DNA of 53,060 bases from an uncultured Prevotella sp. (GCA_946999045.1 CAMQBR010000013.1:1-53060), one strand, 5' to 3'. Shown: positions 7,752 to 17,601, counted from the first letter of the stretch. Notes: generated by a model not told the origin, from the letters alone. Made by a program: numbers and translations.

Positions 7752-8741
7752 TTAAGAAGAATGCTCCAACCCCTTGCGGCGATACAGCCATATCTCTAAA
7801 CTATTGATAAAATTCTGCCATAAGATATAACAACCAGGACCGACAGAGGCAAGAGGATTAAGGTAGGTATAGGTTATCCAAATAGAGAATGCTGTGTTCT
7901 TTTGTCCAAGTGCCTGTCCGCCATTAACCGTTGAATGAAAAAAATGCCCTAACCATCTACCCATGGCAAATTGAACAATGCACAATACCAAACTTAACAG
8001 GGCTATGAGTATAAGAAAAGAAGCTGCGGTATGAGCATGAACAATGTTCTTTGTAGTAGTACCAGTTACTATCATGAGAGAGCACCCCCAAAGGTAATAA
8101 GACAAGTCGTTTATACTGGTAATCCACCGATGAAACCGAGGAAAGTGGTGTTTTACGATGTAAGATAAAATCATGGGAACAACCAATACGAAACATACTT
8201 GGTAGAGTATTTTAAGGAAAGTTTGAACGAAAGATATATGTTCGGTATGTTTAATGAGTGGAAAACAAATGGGTATTAAGAGGGCTGTAACAAAATTAGA
8301 GATAAAGGTATAGGTTGTCATCTGTACCAAGTTACCGCCCAACTTTTGTGTTACAACAGCCGAAGCTGCTGCACACGGGGCAATGATACAGGTAAGGATG
8401 GCTTCGAGTATAACAAGTGCTTTATTGCCGATAGGGAAGCATAAAATAGCTATCATTATCATAGCTATCAATAATATTTGAGAAATGCTTACCCATAAAT
8501 GCCATTTTACAGGAATAAGCTGCCTGAAATCTATCTTGCAAAAGGTTACAAACAAGATAAGAAACATGAAAAGAGGTAGAATGGCATCAAAGACAGGCAC
8601 AAAGAAGGTTGCCACATTATCTAATAATGGGATGAAGGCAAAAATTAAATAAAGCGTCATGCCCATAAACATAGAAACAGGAAGCGTCCAATCTTTGATA
8701 AATCGAATGATAAACATACATATTGTTTTTTTATACTGCAA
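7752..8741 (-). CDS. Bile acid:sodium symporter (BASS)-like membrane transporter
   Basis: A 329-residue protein with about 9-10 hydrophobic segments. BASS-like signatures include TCIIAPCAAASAVVTQKLGG in the middle and NGGQALGQKNTAFSIW near residues 275-290, followed by LASVGPGCYILWQN. The family moves organic anions (bile acids, keto acids, pantoate and others) with sodium; the substrate here is not predictable. The ATG at 8717 (MFIIRFIKDW) is an equally plausible start and gives a more compact N-terminus. The gene is isolated, flanked on both sides by genes on the plus strand. Confidence 0.75.
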   Translation of the reverse strand: MQYKKTICMFIIRFIKDWTLPVSMFMGMTLYLIFAFIPLLDNVATFFVPVFDAILPLFMFLILFVTFCKIDFRQLIPVKWHLWVSISQILLIAMIMIAILCFPIGNKALVILEAILTCIIAPCAAASAVVTQKLGGNLVQMTTYTFISNFVTALLIPICFPLIKHTEHISFVQTFLKILYQVCFVLVVPMILSYIVKHHFPRFHRWITSINDLSYYLWGCSLMIVTGTTTKNIVHAHTAASFLILIALLSLVLCIVQFAMGRWLGHFFHSTVNGGQALGQKNTAFSIWITYTYLNPLASVGPGCYILWQNFINSLEIWLYRRKGLEHSS

Positions 8742-8780
8742 TATTCGTAAAAAACATTGAAACAGACAAAGAAAACAGGG

Positions 8781-8920
8781 AATATTTGTGGTTAACAGGA
8801 GTTATCGGGAGGTAATTGGCATTAAGGAGGTGTTAACAGACAAATGTATATTTTGGACATTGATTTTATCGGGATGTAAAAATACTAATGTACTATAACC
8901 CCTATTAACTCCCATAGAAA
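8781..8920. repeat. Repeat family C copy upstream of the GH92 gene
   Basis: Shares blocks TATTTGTGGTT and ACTAATGTA.TATAAC.CC..TTAACTCCC with the region 180-285; a weaker relative (TATCTGTGGTTA..ATACTATAACCC) is at about 25,212-25,250. No gene is visible between 8,742 and 8,975. Confidence 0.45.
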
Positions 8921-8990
8921 AAAACATTTGCCCACCTCATTCAATTTTTGTAATTTAGTACCCTAAAACTAAAGTATGCTATTACACAAA

Positions 8991-11114
8991 ATGAATCTTA
9001 AAAAAGTACTATCCTCTTGGATATTATCCTTCTTTAGTATGGGCATCATGGCTTTGCCCACATCGTTTACACAATTTGTTAATCCTTACATTGGAACAGG
9101 TGGACACGGACATGTATTCCTTGGAGCCAACGTTCCGTTTGGCTTTGTACAATTAGGTCCTACGCAGATAACACGGGGCTGGGACTGGTGTTCTGGTTAT
9201 CACTACAGCGACTCGCTGCTAATTGGCTTCAGTCATACACATTTGAGTGGTACTGGTATTGGTGATTTAGGCGACATCTCTTTTCTTCCAACCTTCAATG
9301 CCTATGCTTATACCGAACGGTTCTCACATGATGGCGAATATGTTCGCCCTGGTTATTACACGGTAAGATTAGCAAACAGCAAGATATTGGTAGAGTTAAC
9401 CGCTACAAAGAGAGCGGGCATGCACAGGTACACTTTTCCGCTAAATTGCAAGGAAGCGTTGGTAAAACTCAATTTGAAACAAGGTATCGGATGGGATAAG
9501 CTAACAAGCTGCAAGATGATACAAGAAAATGACACTATGGTAAGTGGGTATCGTATGTCTACTGGCTGGGCAAAAGATCAGCGTGTATATTTTGTAGCAG
9601 AGTTCTCTCGTCCTGTAACCTTACAAACTATGCAAGGTGATACTGTTGGTGTATTTGCTGTTGGATGCAATCGTCCCCCCTTACTCATCAAAGTTGGATT
9701 ATCAGCAGTAAGTATTAACAACGCAAAAGAAAATCTGAAAGCAGAAATACCTTCATGGAATTTTGATGCTATTGCTCAGCAAGCTGATGATGAATGGAAT
9801 AAGGAATTAGGTAAAATAAAGATAGAGGATAAAAATATAACTAACAAGACTATCTTCTATACTTCATTGTATCACACAATGACTGCCCCATCGGTATTCT
9901 CAGATGTAAATGGGGAATACCAAGGTGCCGACGGAAAGGTACACAAAGGTAATTTTACCAATTACACTACATTCTCATTATGGGATACTTATCGTGCTTC
10001 ACATCCGTTGATGACGATTATACATCCCGAGAAACAACGTGATATAGCTCAAACCTTATTACACATTTTCCAACAACAAGGAAAATTACCAGTTTGGCAT
10101 TTGATGGGCAACGAAACCAATTGTATGGTAGGCAACCCTGGTATTCCTGTTTTAGCTGATTTGGTATTAAAAGGTTTTGATGTAGATAAACGAGAAGCTT
10201 ATCAAGCTCTCAAAACGTCTGCCATGCTTAACGAACGCTCATTGGATAATTTGAAGAAGTATGGTTACATTCCATGGGATAAAGATACTACTTATGAAAC
10301 GGTAGCAAAGGGACTGGAATATGCTTTGGCTGATGCACAAGTTGCTAAGGTTGCTAAGATGCTTGGTAAGAAGGCTGACTATCAATACTTTTTGAAGAGA
10401 AGCAAGTCGTATCGTTATTATTTTGACAAGCATACACAGTTCATGCGTGGTGTTGATAATAGCAAGTTCAGAGAGCCATTTAATCCATTCCATTCATCAC
10501 ACAGAAATGATGATTATACAGAGGGAAATGCATGGCAATACACATGGCTTGTTCCACAGGATGTACTAGGATTAGTAAAACTCTTTGGCAGCAAAAAACA
10601 ATTTGTTACTAAGTTAGACTCTTTGTTTGTTGTGGAAGGTGATTTAGGCAAAGAGGCTTCACCTGATATATCTGGACTGATTGGACAGTATGCACATGGC
10701 AACGAACCCAGCCACCACATACCATATATGTACAATTATGTAGGTATGCACTGGAAAACTGATTTACATGTAAGAAATATCATGAAGGCCATGTACAGCA
10801 ATACCCCAGATGGGCTTTGTGGTAATGAGGACGTAGGACAAATGTCGGCTTGGTATGTGTTATCGGCTATGGGAATTTATCAAGTTGACCCTGCTGGCGG
10901 TGAATACCAACTGGGGTCTCCTCTCTTTGACAAAGCAACTATTAATATAGGAAGAGGCAAGATGTTTACCATTATTGCTCACCATAACAGTAACAAAAAC
11001 ATATATGTAAAAAGCATTAAACTCAACGGGAAACCTTATCACAAATGGCATATCTGCTATAAAGATATCATGGCAGGAGGAACGCTGGAATTGATGATGA
11101 GCGACAAGCCATAA
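8991..11114 (+). CDS. GH92 alpha-1,2-mannosidase-like glycosidase
   Basis: A calcium-dependent exo-mannosidase family acting on alpha-linked mannose of N-glycans or yeast mannan, in the periplasm or at the cell surface. The ATG at 8991 is preferred over 8976 because the signal peptide then begins MNLKKVLSSWILSFF. GH92 hallmarks appear in order: VNPYIGTGGHGHVFLGANVPFG, GFSHTHLSGTGIGDLGD, GNETNCMVGNPGIP (about residue 375), a WQYTW segment, GNEPSHHIPYMYNY (about 570) and GNEDVGQMSAWYVLSAMG (about 612). The length of 707 residues is normal. It is a single gene with no SusC/SusD pair nearby, so it is not part of a visible utilisation locus. Confidence 0.93.
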   Translation: MNLKKVLSSWILSFFSMGIMALPTSFTQFVNPYIGTGGHGHVFLGANVPFGFVQLGPTQITRGWDWCSGYHYSDSLLIGFSHTHLSGTGIGDLGDISFLPTFNAYAYTERFSHDGEYVRPGYYTVRLANSKILVELTATKRAGMHRYTFPLNCKEALVKLNLKQGIGWDKLTSCKMIQENDTMVSGYRMSTGWAKDQRVYFVAEFSRPVTLQTMQGDTVGVFAVGCNRPPLLIKVGLSAVSINNAKENLKAEIPSWNFDAIAQQADDEWNKELGKIKIEDKNITNKTIFYTSLYHTMTAPSVFSDVNGEYQGADGKVHKGNFTNYTTFSLWDTYRASHPLMTIIHPEKQRDIAQTLLHIFQQQGKLPVWHLMGNETNCMVGNPGIPVLADLVLKGFDVDKREAYQALKTSAMLNERSLDNLKKYGYIPWDKDTTYETVAKGLEYALADAQVAKVAKMLGKKADYQYFLKRSKSYRYYFDKHTQFMRGVDNSKFREPFNPFHSSHRNDDYTEGNAWQYTWLVPQDVLGLVKLFGSKKQFVTKLDSLFVVEGDLGKEASPDISGLIGQYAHGNEPSHHIPYMYNYVGMHWKTDLHVRNIMKAMYSNTPDGLCGNEDVGQMSAWYVLSAMGIYQVDPAGGEYQLGSPLFDKATINIGRGKMFTIIAHHNSNKNIYVKSIKLNGKPYHKWHICYKDIMAGGTLELMMSDKP

Positions 11115-11249
11115 GGTGCTTTTATGCAAAATAAACTAAAATAATACAAATCATTGAATATAAATATGGTACTATGCACATATCTTTATATATTTGTAAA
11201 CAAATATTAATAACATCTCTCAATAGAGAGATACAATATCCTTATAATT

Positions 11250-11996
11250 ATGAAAAGAATAGTATTATTAAGACACGGACAAAGTCAGTGGAACTTAGAA
11301 AACCGTTTTACTGGTTGGACAGATGTAGACTTGAGTCCTAAAGGTATTGAAGAGGCAGAGCGTGCAGGTAAAGATTTGGTTAAAGCAGGTATCACCTTTG
11401 ATAAGGTTTACACTTCTTATCTAAAACGTGCCGTTAAAACTATGAATTGTGTATTGGACAAGATGAATCTTGACTGGCTTCCTGTAGAAAAGACGTGGCG
11501 TCTCAACGAAAAGCACTATGGTATGTTGCAAGGCCTTAATAAGAGTGAGACAGCTGCTAAGTACGGTGAAGAGCAAGTACATATTTGGCGTCGTAGCTAT
11601 GATGTAGCTCCTCACCCAATTGCAGAAGACGATGAGCGTAACAACAAGAACGAAGCTCGCTATGCTGGTGTTCCTGATGAATATATTCCTCGCACAGAGT
11701 CTTTGAAAGATGCCATTGCTCGTGTAATGCCTTACTGGGAGTGTGAGATCTTTCCACAATTGAAGAAGTGTGATAACATTCTTGTTGTTGCTCATGGTAA
11801 CAGTTTGCGTGGTATCGTAAAGCATTTAAAGAATATCTCTGACGAAGCTATTTCTCAATTAAATCTTCCTACTGCTGTACCTTATGTATTCGAGTTTGAT
11901 GATGACTTGAAATTACAAAAAGATTACTTTGTAGGCGACCCTGAAATGATTAAGAAGCTCATGGAGGCTGTTGCTAACCAAGGAAAAGCAAAATAG
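11250..11996 (+). CDS. gpmA: 2,3-bisphosphoglycerate-dependent phosphoglycerate mutase
   Basis: Interconverts 3- and 2-phosphoglycerate in glycolysis and gluconeogenesis. The 248-residue length is typical of the dPGM form. The catalytic phospho-histidine lies in LLRHGQSQWN (His-9), followed by the family signature NRFTGWTDVDLSPKG; the second active-site His is in VVAHGNSLRG, and HYGMLQGLNKSETA is also conserved. The gene is monocistronic, followed by a strong hairpin terminator. Confidence 0.97.
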   Translation: MKRIVLLRHGQSQWNLENRFTGWTDVDLSPKGIEEAERAGKDLVKAGITFDKVYTSYLKRAVKTMNCVLDKMNLDWLPVEKTWRLNEKHYGMLQGLNKSETAAKYGEEQVHIWRRSYDVAPHPIAEDDERNNKNEARYAGVPDEYIPRTESLKDAIARVMPYWECEIFPQLKKCDNILVVAHGNSLRGIVKHLKNISDEAISQLNLPTAVPYVFEFDDDLKLQKDYFVGDPEMIKKLMEAVANQGKAK

Positions 11997-12045
11997 GAAA
12001 TAGTTGACTCATAGACGAATTTACAAGTTTCCTATAACATACAAA

Positions 12046-12093
12046 ACGCAGAAGCAATTATTCAACACCACGAATAATGTTTCTGCGTTTTTT
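12046..12093 (+). terminator. gpmA terminator
   Basis: ACGCAGAAgCAATTATT pairs with AATAATgTTTCTGCGT around a short loop and is followed by a T tract, 50 bases after the gpmA stop. Confidence 0.75.
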
Positions 12094-12133
12094 GTAGGAT
12101 TTAACGAATTATGTTTTTCTTTACATCAACCCC

Positions 12134-12165
12134 AACTAATCATAAAGCTCAATGGTCAAAATAAA
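12134..12165 (-). repeat. Dispersed repeat family D, copy 2 (inverted)
   Basis: The complement reads TTTGACCATTGAGCTTTATGATTAG, the family-D sequence, immediately before the stop codon of the desulfidase-like gene. Confidence 0.5.
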
Positions 12166-13452
12166 TTAACAGCCTTTGTGAGTCATTATCTGCAATATCA
12201 TCTCATCGGTCATGCCCATAGCCTCTTTACCTATGCAAGTAAGGTTACGAATAGATTGGTCTATATCTTCATCAATAATACCCTCGGCAGAAGTAACATG
12301 CTTGTTCTCCATAGACAACAAAGCAGAAAGAACCGCTGTGCTCACACCTGAACTAATTTTTAACGAGCAGCTGGGTTTAGCTCCATCGCAGATAATACCC
12401 GTTAAGTTGGCTATCATATTCTTAATAGCATAACAGATATGGGTATAATCGCCACCCATAAGATAAGTAATACCACAACTCGAACCTATACTTGCCACCA
12501 CACAACCACATAATGCCGACAACTTGCCTAAGCTCTGTTTGATATAGATAACCGTAAGATGACTCAACGTTAAAGCTCGTATTAGCTCCTCCTCTGTATT
12601 TTCGTTTTCGTTGGCATACACAACAACAGGATTGGTAGCACAAATACCTTGATTACCCGACCCACTATTACTCATAACAGGAATCATGGCTCCTCCCATA
12701 CGAGCATCGCAAGCCGATGCTGTTTTAGAAATGATATGCGAGTAAATGCTATTCCCAAAGATTCCTCTACTTAAAGGACGTTCCATCGTTTTACCCAAAC
12801 AATGACCATAGTTACCCTTTAAAGATAGTTCGGCAGCCCTCATATTGTATTCTTTTGTTTTTAAGATAAAACTGAGTTCATCAATGGGCGTCGTCGTAGC
12901 AAAAGTATATACTTGATGAAAAGAAAGTTGGAACTCATTACTTTCAACTTCAGTATTCTTTTGAGTACCCAAATCAAGTAGCACTTTACCCTTTTGTTCT
13001 AAATAGATAAAATGAGTATGCCCACTGGCAATAACTGCCGTTGACTTTTCTCTATTGGCCTCAGTTATCACTTCAATGTACAACTTTTCTGTGATGTTTT
13101 GCTTGAGTTGGATAGCAATTCTATTCTCCTTAATGTATTGTTTACCCTTTTCCAATGTTACAGGAGTAAGGTCCTTTATTACTTCAAGTTTGTATTCCGA
13201 CTTTCCCACAATTGCTCCCAAAGCAATAGCAATGGGCAAGCCTATCATTCCTGTACCAGGAATACCAACACCCATTGCATTTTTAAGAATGTTGGCACTG
13301 AGCAATACCGTTATCTTTTTAGGTTGACAACCTAACATTTCTGTAGCCTTGGCAGTACATAGAGCTACCGCCATAGGTTCAGTACATCCCACAGCAGGAA
13401 CGACTTCTTGCTGTATCAATTGAATAATTTGTTTGATATGTTCTTCAAGCAT
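12166..13452 (-). CDS. L-cysteine desulfidase / UPF0597 (CyuA-like) family protein
   Basis: A 428-residue protein of the serine-dehydratase alpha-chain/UPF0597 family. Characterised relatives (archaeal L-cysteine desulfidase, E. coli CyuA/YhaM) split cysteine into pyruvate, ammonia and sulfide with a [4Fe-4S] cluster. The N-terminal motif PAVGCTEP puts Cys-23 where a cluster ligand is expected, and further conserved cysteines occur at 315/317, 326, 340, 355 (TGIICDGAKPSC) and 362. NSGSGNQGICATNPVVVYA is the family signature. The reaction is inferred from family; activity on D- or L-serine cannot be excluded. It is a single gene. Confidence 0.85.
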   Translation of the reverse strand: MLEEHIKQIIQLIQQEVVPAVGCTEPMAVALCTAKATEMLGCQPKKITVLLSANILKNAMGVGIPGTGMIGLPIAIALGAIVGKSEYKLEVIKDLTPVTLEKGKQYIKENRIAIQLKQNITEKLYIEVITEANREKSTAVIASGHTHFIYLEQKGKVLLDLGTQKNTEVESNEFQLSFHQVYTFATTTPIDELSFILKTKEYNMRAAELSLKGNYGHCLGKTMERPLSRGIFGNSIYSHIISKTASACDARMGGAMIPVMSNSGSGNQGICATNPVVVYANENENTEEELIRALTLSHLTVIYIKQSLGKLSALCGCVVASIGSSCGITYLMGGDYTHICYAIKNMIANLTGIICDGAKPSCSLKISSGVSTAVLSALLSMENKHVTSAEGIIDEDIDQSIRNLTCIGKEAMGMTDEMILQIMTHKGC

Positions 13453-13501
13453 ATTTAGAATGGTGTTCTATCATATTTAAGTAAAAATATTGTTAACATA
13501 G

Positions 13502-13552
13502 AAAAAAGTCGTTGCAGATATTTTTTTTTCTATATAAGATACCTGCAATGAC
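13502..13552 (-). terminator. dsbD terminator
   Basis: On the minus strand GTCATTGCAGGTAT pairs with ATATCTGCAACGAC (two mismatches) and is followed by TTTTTTC, directly after the dsbD stop. Confidence 0.65.
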
Positions 13553-13567
13553 CACTCAGAAGTTTGT

Positions 13568-15595
13568 TTATTTCTTATATTTTTCCAAGCCCTTCTTTAA
13601 GAAATCAAGGTACTTAGCTACATCTTCCTTATAACTATACGATCCAGCCAAAGGCTTACCATTGCTATCCAAAGGAACATAAAAAGGTTGTGTATTAGCT
13701 CCAAACTTGCTACTTTGTAAGTAGCTCCACTTATCACCAACAGTACGCAAGGTTCGTTCCTTACCATTATCTTTCACAACGATAGGTTCTTTCAAAGGAG
13801 TCTTATCATCAACGAAGAGCGAAATTAACACATAATCGTCGGTTAACATCTTGGCTACTGTTGGATCAGTCCATACCGCAGCTTCCATCTTACGACAGTT
13901 CACACAACCAAAACCTGTAAAGTCTACAAAAGCGGGTTTGCCTTGTGCCTTGGCAGCTGCCATACCTTCTTCATAATTAGTATAAGCGGCATGCACTTCT
14001 TTTTGGTTTAAGTTGAAGTCTTGTGTACTGATAGGAGGAGCGAAAGCACTGACAGCCTTAACAGGTGCGCCCCACAACCCAGGAATCATATATACCGTGA
14101 ATGCCAAAGAAATCATACCCAGCATGATACATACTACTGGCATAGGCTTGTTTCCTCCGCCAATCATATCGGTTTGGAACTTTAGTTTTCCTATCAGATA
14201 CAAGCCCAGCATACCAAAGATTACAATCCATAAAGACAAGAACACTTCTCTATCAAGGATGTGCCAGCCGTATGCAAGGTCGGCAACAGACAAAAATTTT
14301 AATGAGAAAGCCAACTCTATAAAGCCCAATGTTACCTTAATGGTATTCATCCAAGAGCCTGATTTCGGTGCTTGTTTCAGCCAAGAAGGGAACAAAGCGA
14401 AGAGCGTAAACGGTAAGGCAAGAGCCAATGCAAAGCCAAACATACCAATAGCTGGGCCAACCCAATTGCCTGATGTAGCAGTTTGTACCAACAAGAAGCC
14501 TACAATAGGAGCGGTACAAGAGAACGAAACCAGCACAAGAGTAAACGCCATTAAGAAGATAGAAAGCAAACCTGTAGTAGATGAAGCTTTGCTATCCATT
14601 TTATTGCCCCAAGATTCTGGTAGTCTTAGTTCAAACCACCCAAAAAACGACAGGGCAAATACCACTAACAACAGAAAGAAGAAAATGTTAAACACTGCAC
14701 TGGTAGCCAAAGCATTGAGCTTATGCGGGTCGGACACTGCCGTTACTATCAGCCCTAACGACAGAAAGATAACGATAATAGCAACACCGTAAGTGATAGC
14801 ATCTCGCATACCTTTCGACCTGTCCTTGGTACGTTTTAAGAAAAAACTTACAGTCATTGGGATGATAGGCCATACACATGGTGTAAAGAGAGCCAGCAAT
14901 CCTCCTACAAACCCCATGAAGAACAGATACCACATCGAATTATTACTCTCGGTTCTACCGTCTTGTTCCTGCAAATCTTTAATCACAGGTTGCCACAAAT
15001 CGGTATTCTGAGCAATAGTTTCCGTAGTAACTGTCTGCCCAGCAATTGAATCTGAAGCCACTTGTAACGAGTCAACATTTGTGCTAGTCTTATCTACGTC
15101 TTCCTCTTTGTTTTTATCTTGAGACTCCTTTTCGTCTACCGCAGGCGACTTACCAGACTTTTTAAAGGCAGCCTCCTGAGGCGGCATACAGTTTTCATCA
15201 TTGCAAGCACCATATTCAAGATAGACATCTAATTTATATTGAGGTTTAGTAAACTTCACCTTCTGTACGAATTGTACACTATGCTCAAAGTAACGTAATT
15301 TCATACCAAAGAGGTTATCCATTTTAGAAATCTCTCTGCCACGAGCCACCAATTTTCCTACTCTCTCTACACCTTCTAATTTATTAACATGGAGAGTAGC
15401 CTCAATAGGGCCATTAGTTCCAAGATTAGTAGAATATACATGCCAACCTGCATCTATTTTTAAGTTAAAAACGATTTCCCCTTCTGCCGAATTATTCGTC
15501 TTTAATTGTACAGAAGTGTGCACAGGGTCAACAATTTGTGCGTGTGTGCATATTGCTATCAGTAGCAGAAATGCCAATGCTAAGTGCTTCTTCAT
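13568..15595 (-). CDS. dsbD: Thiol:disulfide interchange protein DsbD-like
   Basis: Carries electrons from cytoplasmic thioredoxin to the periplasm for disulfide reduction or cytochrome maturation. The 675 residues comprise: signal peptide (cleaved near CTHAQ); an N-terminal DsbD-alpha-like domain with a cysteine pair ACNDENCMPP (about 127-136); an acidic linker (about 150-170); a CcdA-like membrane domain with its redox pair in LFTPCVWPIIP and VSFSCTAPIVG; and a C-terminal thioredoxin-like domain with GFGCVNCRK. All three redox pairs are present, so it should be active. It is monocistronic, with its own promoter and terminator. Confidence 0.93.
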   Translation of the reverse strand: MKKHLALAFLLLIAICTHAQIVDPVHTSVQLKTNNSAEGEIVFNLKIDAGWHVYSTNLGTNGPIEATLHVNKLEGVERVGKLVARGREISKMDNLFGMKLRYFEHSVQFVQKVKFTKPQYKLDVYLEYGACNDENCMPPQEAAFKKSGKSPAVDEKESQDKNKEEDVDKTSTNVDSLQVASDSIAGQTVTTETIAQNTDLWQPVIKDLQEQDGRTESNNSMWYLFFMGFVGGLLALFTPCVWPIIPMTVSFFLKRTKDRSKGMRDAITYGVAIIVIFLSLGLIVTAVSDPHKLNALATSAVFNIFFFLLLVVFALSFFGWFELRLPESWGNKMDSKASSTTGLLSIFLMAFTLVLVSFSCTAPIVGFLLVQTATSGNWVGPAIGMFGFALALALPFTLFALFPSWLKQAPKSGSWMNTIKVTLGFIELAFSLKFLSVADLAYGWHILDREVFLSLWIVIFGMLGLYLIGKLKFQTDMIGGGNKPMPVVCIMLGMISLAFTVYMIPGLWGAPVKAVSAFAPPISTQDFNLNQKEVHAAYTNYEEGMAAAKAQGKPAFVDFTGFGCVNCRKMEAAVWTDPTVAKMLTDDYVLISLFVDDKTPLKEPIVVKDNGKERTLRTVGDKWSYLQSSKFGANTQPFYVPLDSNGKPLAGSYSYKEDVAKYLDFLKKGLEKYKK

Positions 15596-15899
15596 ATATT
15601 AATTTCATTTCGCATTTATAACAAAAGTTCAAGACAGAACGTATATTTTGCATTCATAATATTGCAAAAATATATAAATCTATCGAGATAAGCAAGCTGT
15701 AAATTACAAAAGTTGCATTTCTTAATTGAACTTACGGTTTTTTCTAACAAACTCAATACCAAAACTTATACTCTCTATATGCTTTATTTTTTGCCATCAT
15801 ATTATCTGTTATATCTGTAGCATATTTATTATCAAGTAAATATAAGCTAAAGTCAAAGAGGTCTTGTTGTCAATGTCATCTAATTTACTCATTTGTTTA
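15596..15899. other. Intergenic DNA between murI and dsbD
   Basis: Holds the dsbD promoter (15,665-15,695) and AT-rich sequence on the murI side. No gene and no clear hairpin are seen. Confidence 0.5.
15665..15695 (-). promoter_or_regulatory. dsbD promoter
   Basis: On the minus strand TTG (15,693-15,695), 20 bases, TATTTTTG (15,665-15,672), about 70 bases upstream of the dsbD ATG. Confidence 0.55.
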
Positions 15900-16742
15900 T
15901 TATGGAACCAAATCAATGTGCTGTACATCCACTTTTTCGTGCAAGAACACTTCGGCTGAACCTTGGAAACGTTCAGGATTCTCTGTGGTAAAGTACAGAC
16001 AAGTACCATGCTTTGTACACTTCTGGTCTATCTCCTCATGTCGATGCAAATAATCTTGCAAGCTACTTGCCACATAATTGCCCTGCGCTACAATGCGAAC
16101 ACCACGCTTCTTATACTTTTTAATTTTTGGCATAAGCAATGGATAGTGCGTACATCCCAAGAGAATTGTGTCTATTTTATCATCTAATTGCATCAAGGCA
16201 TCCATGCGTTTCTTTACAAAATAGTCGGCACCTGGACTATCTGCTTCGTTGTATTCAACCAACGGAACCCAAAAAGGACAGGCTACGCCTAATAATTTTA
16301 TATCTGGAAAGAACTTTTGTATCTCCAATTTGTAACTTTCGCTCTTCACCGTTCCCTCCGTAGCTAACAATCCTACATGGCGAGAGGTAGTTAACTTGCC
16401 TATCACTTCAGCCGTAGGACGGATAACCCCCAACACTCTTCTGTGCACATCTATGTACGGCAAGTCGTTTTGTTGTATGCTCCTTAAAGCCTTAGCCGAT
16501 GCAGTATTACATGCTAAAATAACCAAATGGCATCCATTTTCAAATAATTTGATAACGGCTTGACGTGTAAATTCGTACACTACATCAAACGAACGTGTGC
16601 CATACGGAGCACGTGCATTGTCGCCCAGATACATATAATCGTACTGTGGCAATAGCTGTCGGATAGAGTGAAGAATGGTTAGTCCACCATACCCCGAATC
16701 AAACACACCAATAGGCCCCGGCTGATTAGAAAATTGCATCAT
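15900..16742 (-). CDS. murI: Glutamate racemase
   Basis: Converts L- to D-glutamate for peptidoglycan stem peptides. The 280-residue protein has the aspartate/glutamate racemase signatures: VFDSGYGGLT at the N-terminus, catalytic Cys-78 in LACNTASA and catalytic Cys-197 in LLGCTHYPLL, so both proton-transfer cysteines are intact. The start may be Met-1 or Met-2. It follows the third OmpH gene by 26 bases and is probably the last gene of the envelope operon. Confidence 0.96.
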   Translation of the reverse strand: MMQFSNQPGPIGVFDSGYGGLTILHSIRQLLPQYDYMYLGDNARAPYGTRSFDVVYEFTRQAVIKLFENGCHLVILACNTASAKALRSIQQNDLPYIDVHRRVLGVIRPTAEVIGKLTTSRHVGLLATEGTVKSESYKLEIQKFFPDIKLLGVACPFWVPLVEYNEADSPGADYFVKKRMDALMQLDDKIDTILLGCTHYPLLMPKIKKYKKRGVRIVAQGNYVASSLQDYLHRHEEIDQKCTKHGTCLYFTTENPERFQGSAEVFLHEKVDVQHIDLVP

Positions 16743-16768
16743 ACCTTATAATTAAAATATCAAGTTGA

Positions 16769-17287
16769 TTATTTTGTTAAACGATTTAATAATTCAGCTT
16801 CTATATTATCCCCTAAGTTTACATCAATATAAGGCAAGGCATCGTTATCAGCATTCAAGATAAAAGCATAACCACGTTCTTTCCCCAAAATATAAGCAGC
16901 ATTTAAAACTTTATTCTTAATGGGCAACATAATATTGGTTTCAGCTTGCTGCAATAAACGAATAGATTCGTTCTTGAAAGCTACATTCTTTTCCAGTAAA
17001 TCTTGCAATTCCGCCTGGCGTTTTCTCAAAATAGAAGGGGCAAAATCACGTTGACCATCTAAAAACTCTTCATATTTTTTATTAAACTCGCTCTCTGCTC
17101 TTTTTGTTTCTGCATCATATTTAGCACGCAAATCTGCCATATTCTTTTGCGCCACAGCATAATCAGGAATGGCTTTCATGAGCGAAGTTAACTTAAAATA
17201 TCCAAACTTAGGAAGTGTTTGCTGAGCCTGCATTACCAGTGGCATCAACAACAATAATAAAAATAAGAGTTGCTTTTTCATTGTCAT
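16769..17287 (-). CDS. OmpH/Skp-family periplasmic chaperone (third copy)
   Basis: A periplasmic holdase that carries unfolded outer-membrane proteins from Sec to the Bam complex. The 172 residues consist of a signal peptide (MTMKKQLLFLLLLLMPLVMQAQ), an N-terminal strand KFGYFKLTSLMKAIPDY, the long charged coiled-coil tentacle (about 50-125, RAKYDAETKRAESEFNKKYEEF) and a C-terminal strand. It is separated from the second copy by 327 bases containing two terminator-like hairpins, so it may be transcribed separately together with murI. Confidence 0.88.
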   Translation of the reverse strand: MTMKKQLLFLLLLLMPLVMQAQQTLPKFGYFKLTSLMKAIPDYAVAQKNMADLRAKYDAETKRAESEFNKKYEEFLDGQRDFAPSILRKRQAELQDLLEKNVAFKNESIRLLQQAETNIMLPIKNKVLNAAYILGKERGYAFILNADNDALPYIDVNLGDNIEAELLNRLTK

Positions 17288-17455
17288 TACATTTCACATT
17301 AATTACATTTCACATTAATTATGTTAATCCGTCAGGGCTCATTACTGAGAGGTTTACTCCATGAGATAGAGGGGTAAGCCCCCTATCCTTTTTCATGTCT
17401 CCCTTTCAAGGCTTGTTTCCCCTGCCAAAAGGTGAGGGGGCAACTTCATATAGTA

Positions 17456-17519
17456 CACAAAAGAGTTAGCACACACCACAGTCAGCGCATAGTACGCTTG
17501 TCCATGTCTGCTAACTCTT
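17456..17519 (-). terminator. Terminator-like hairpin between OmpH copies 2 and 3
   Basis: AAGAGTTAGCA (17,461-17,471) pairs with TGCTAACTCTT (17,509-17,519); on the minus strand the stem is followed by TTTTG. The loop is long (37 bases). Confidence 0.45.
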
Positions 17520-17534
17520 ATACTTTATAAAAGA

Positions 17535-17601
17535 AATAAAAACTTACAAGTATCTTACTTTCTTATCTTTTAATAAAAGGAACATAAAACAGATACTTGT
17601 A
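17535..17601 (-). terminator. Terminator-like hairpin after OmpH copy 2
   Basis: TACAAGTATCT (17,545-17,555) and AGATACTTGTA (17,591-17,601) form an 11-bp perfect stem. On the minus strand it starts 14 bases after the stop and is followed by a T-rich tract. Confidence 0.55.

Noticed and set aside
12004..12351. 115-codon ORF after gpmA
   Set aside because: It crosses the gpmA terminator and then overlaps the desulfidase-like gene antisense.
14013..14792. 259-codon ORF opposite dsbD
   Set aside because: It lies wholly inside dsbD on the other strand; the protein has no domain pattern and mirrors the codon structure of the real gene.
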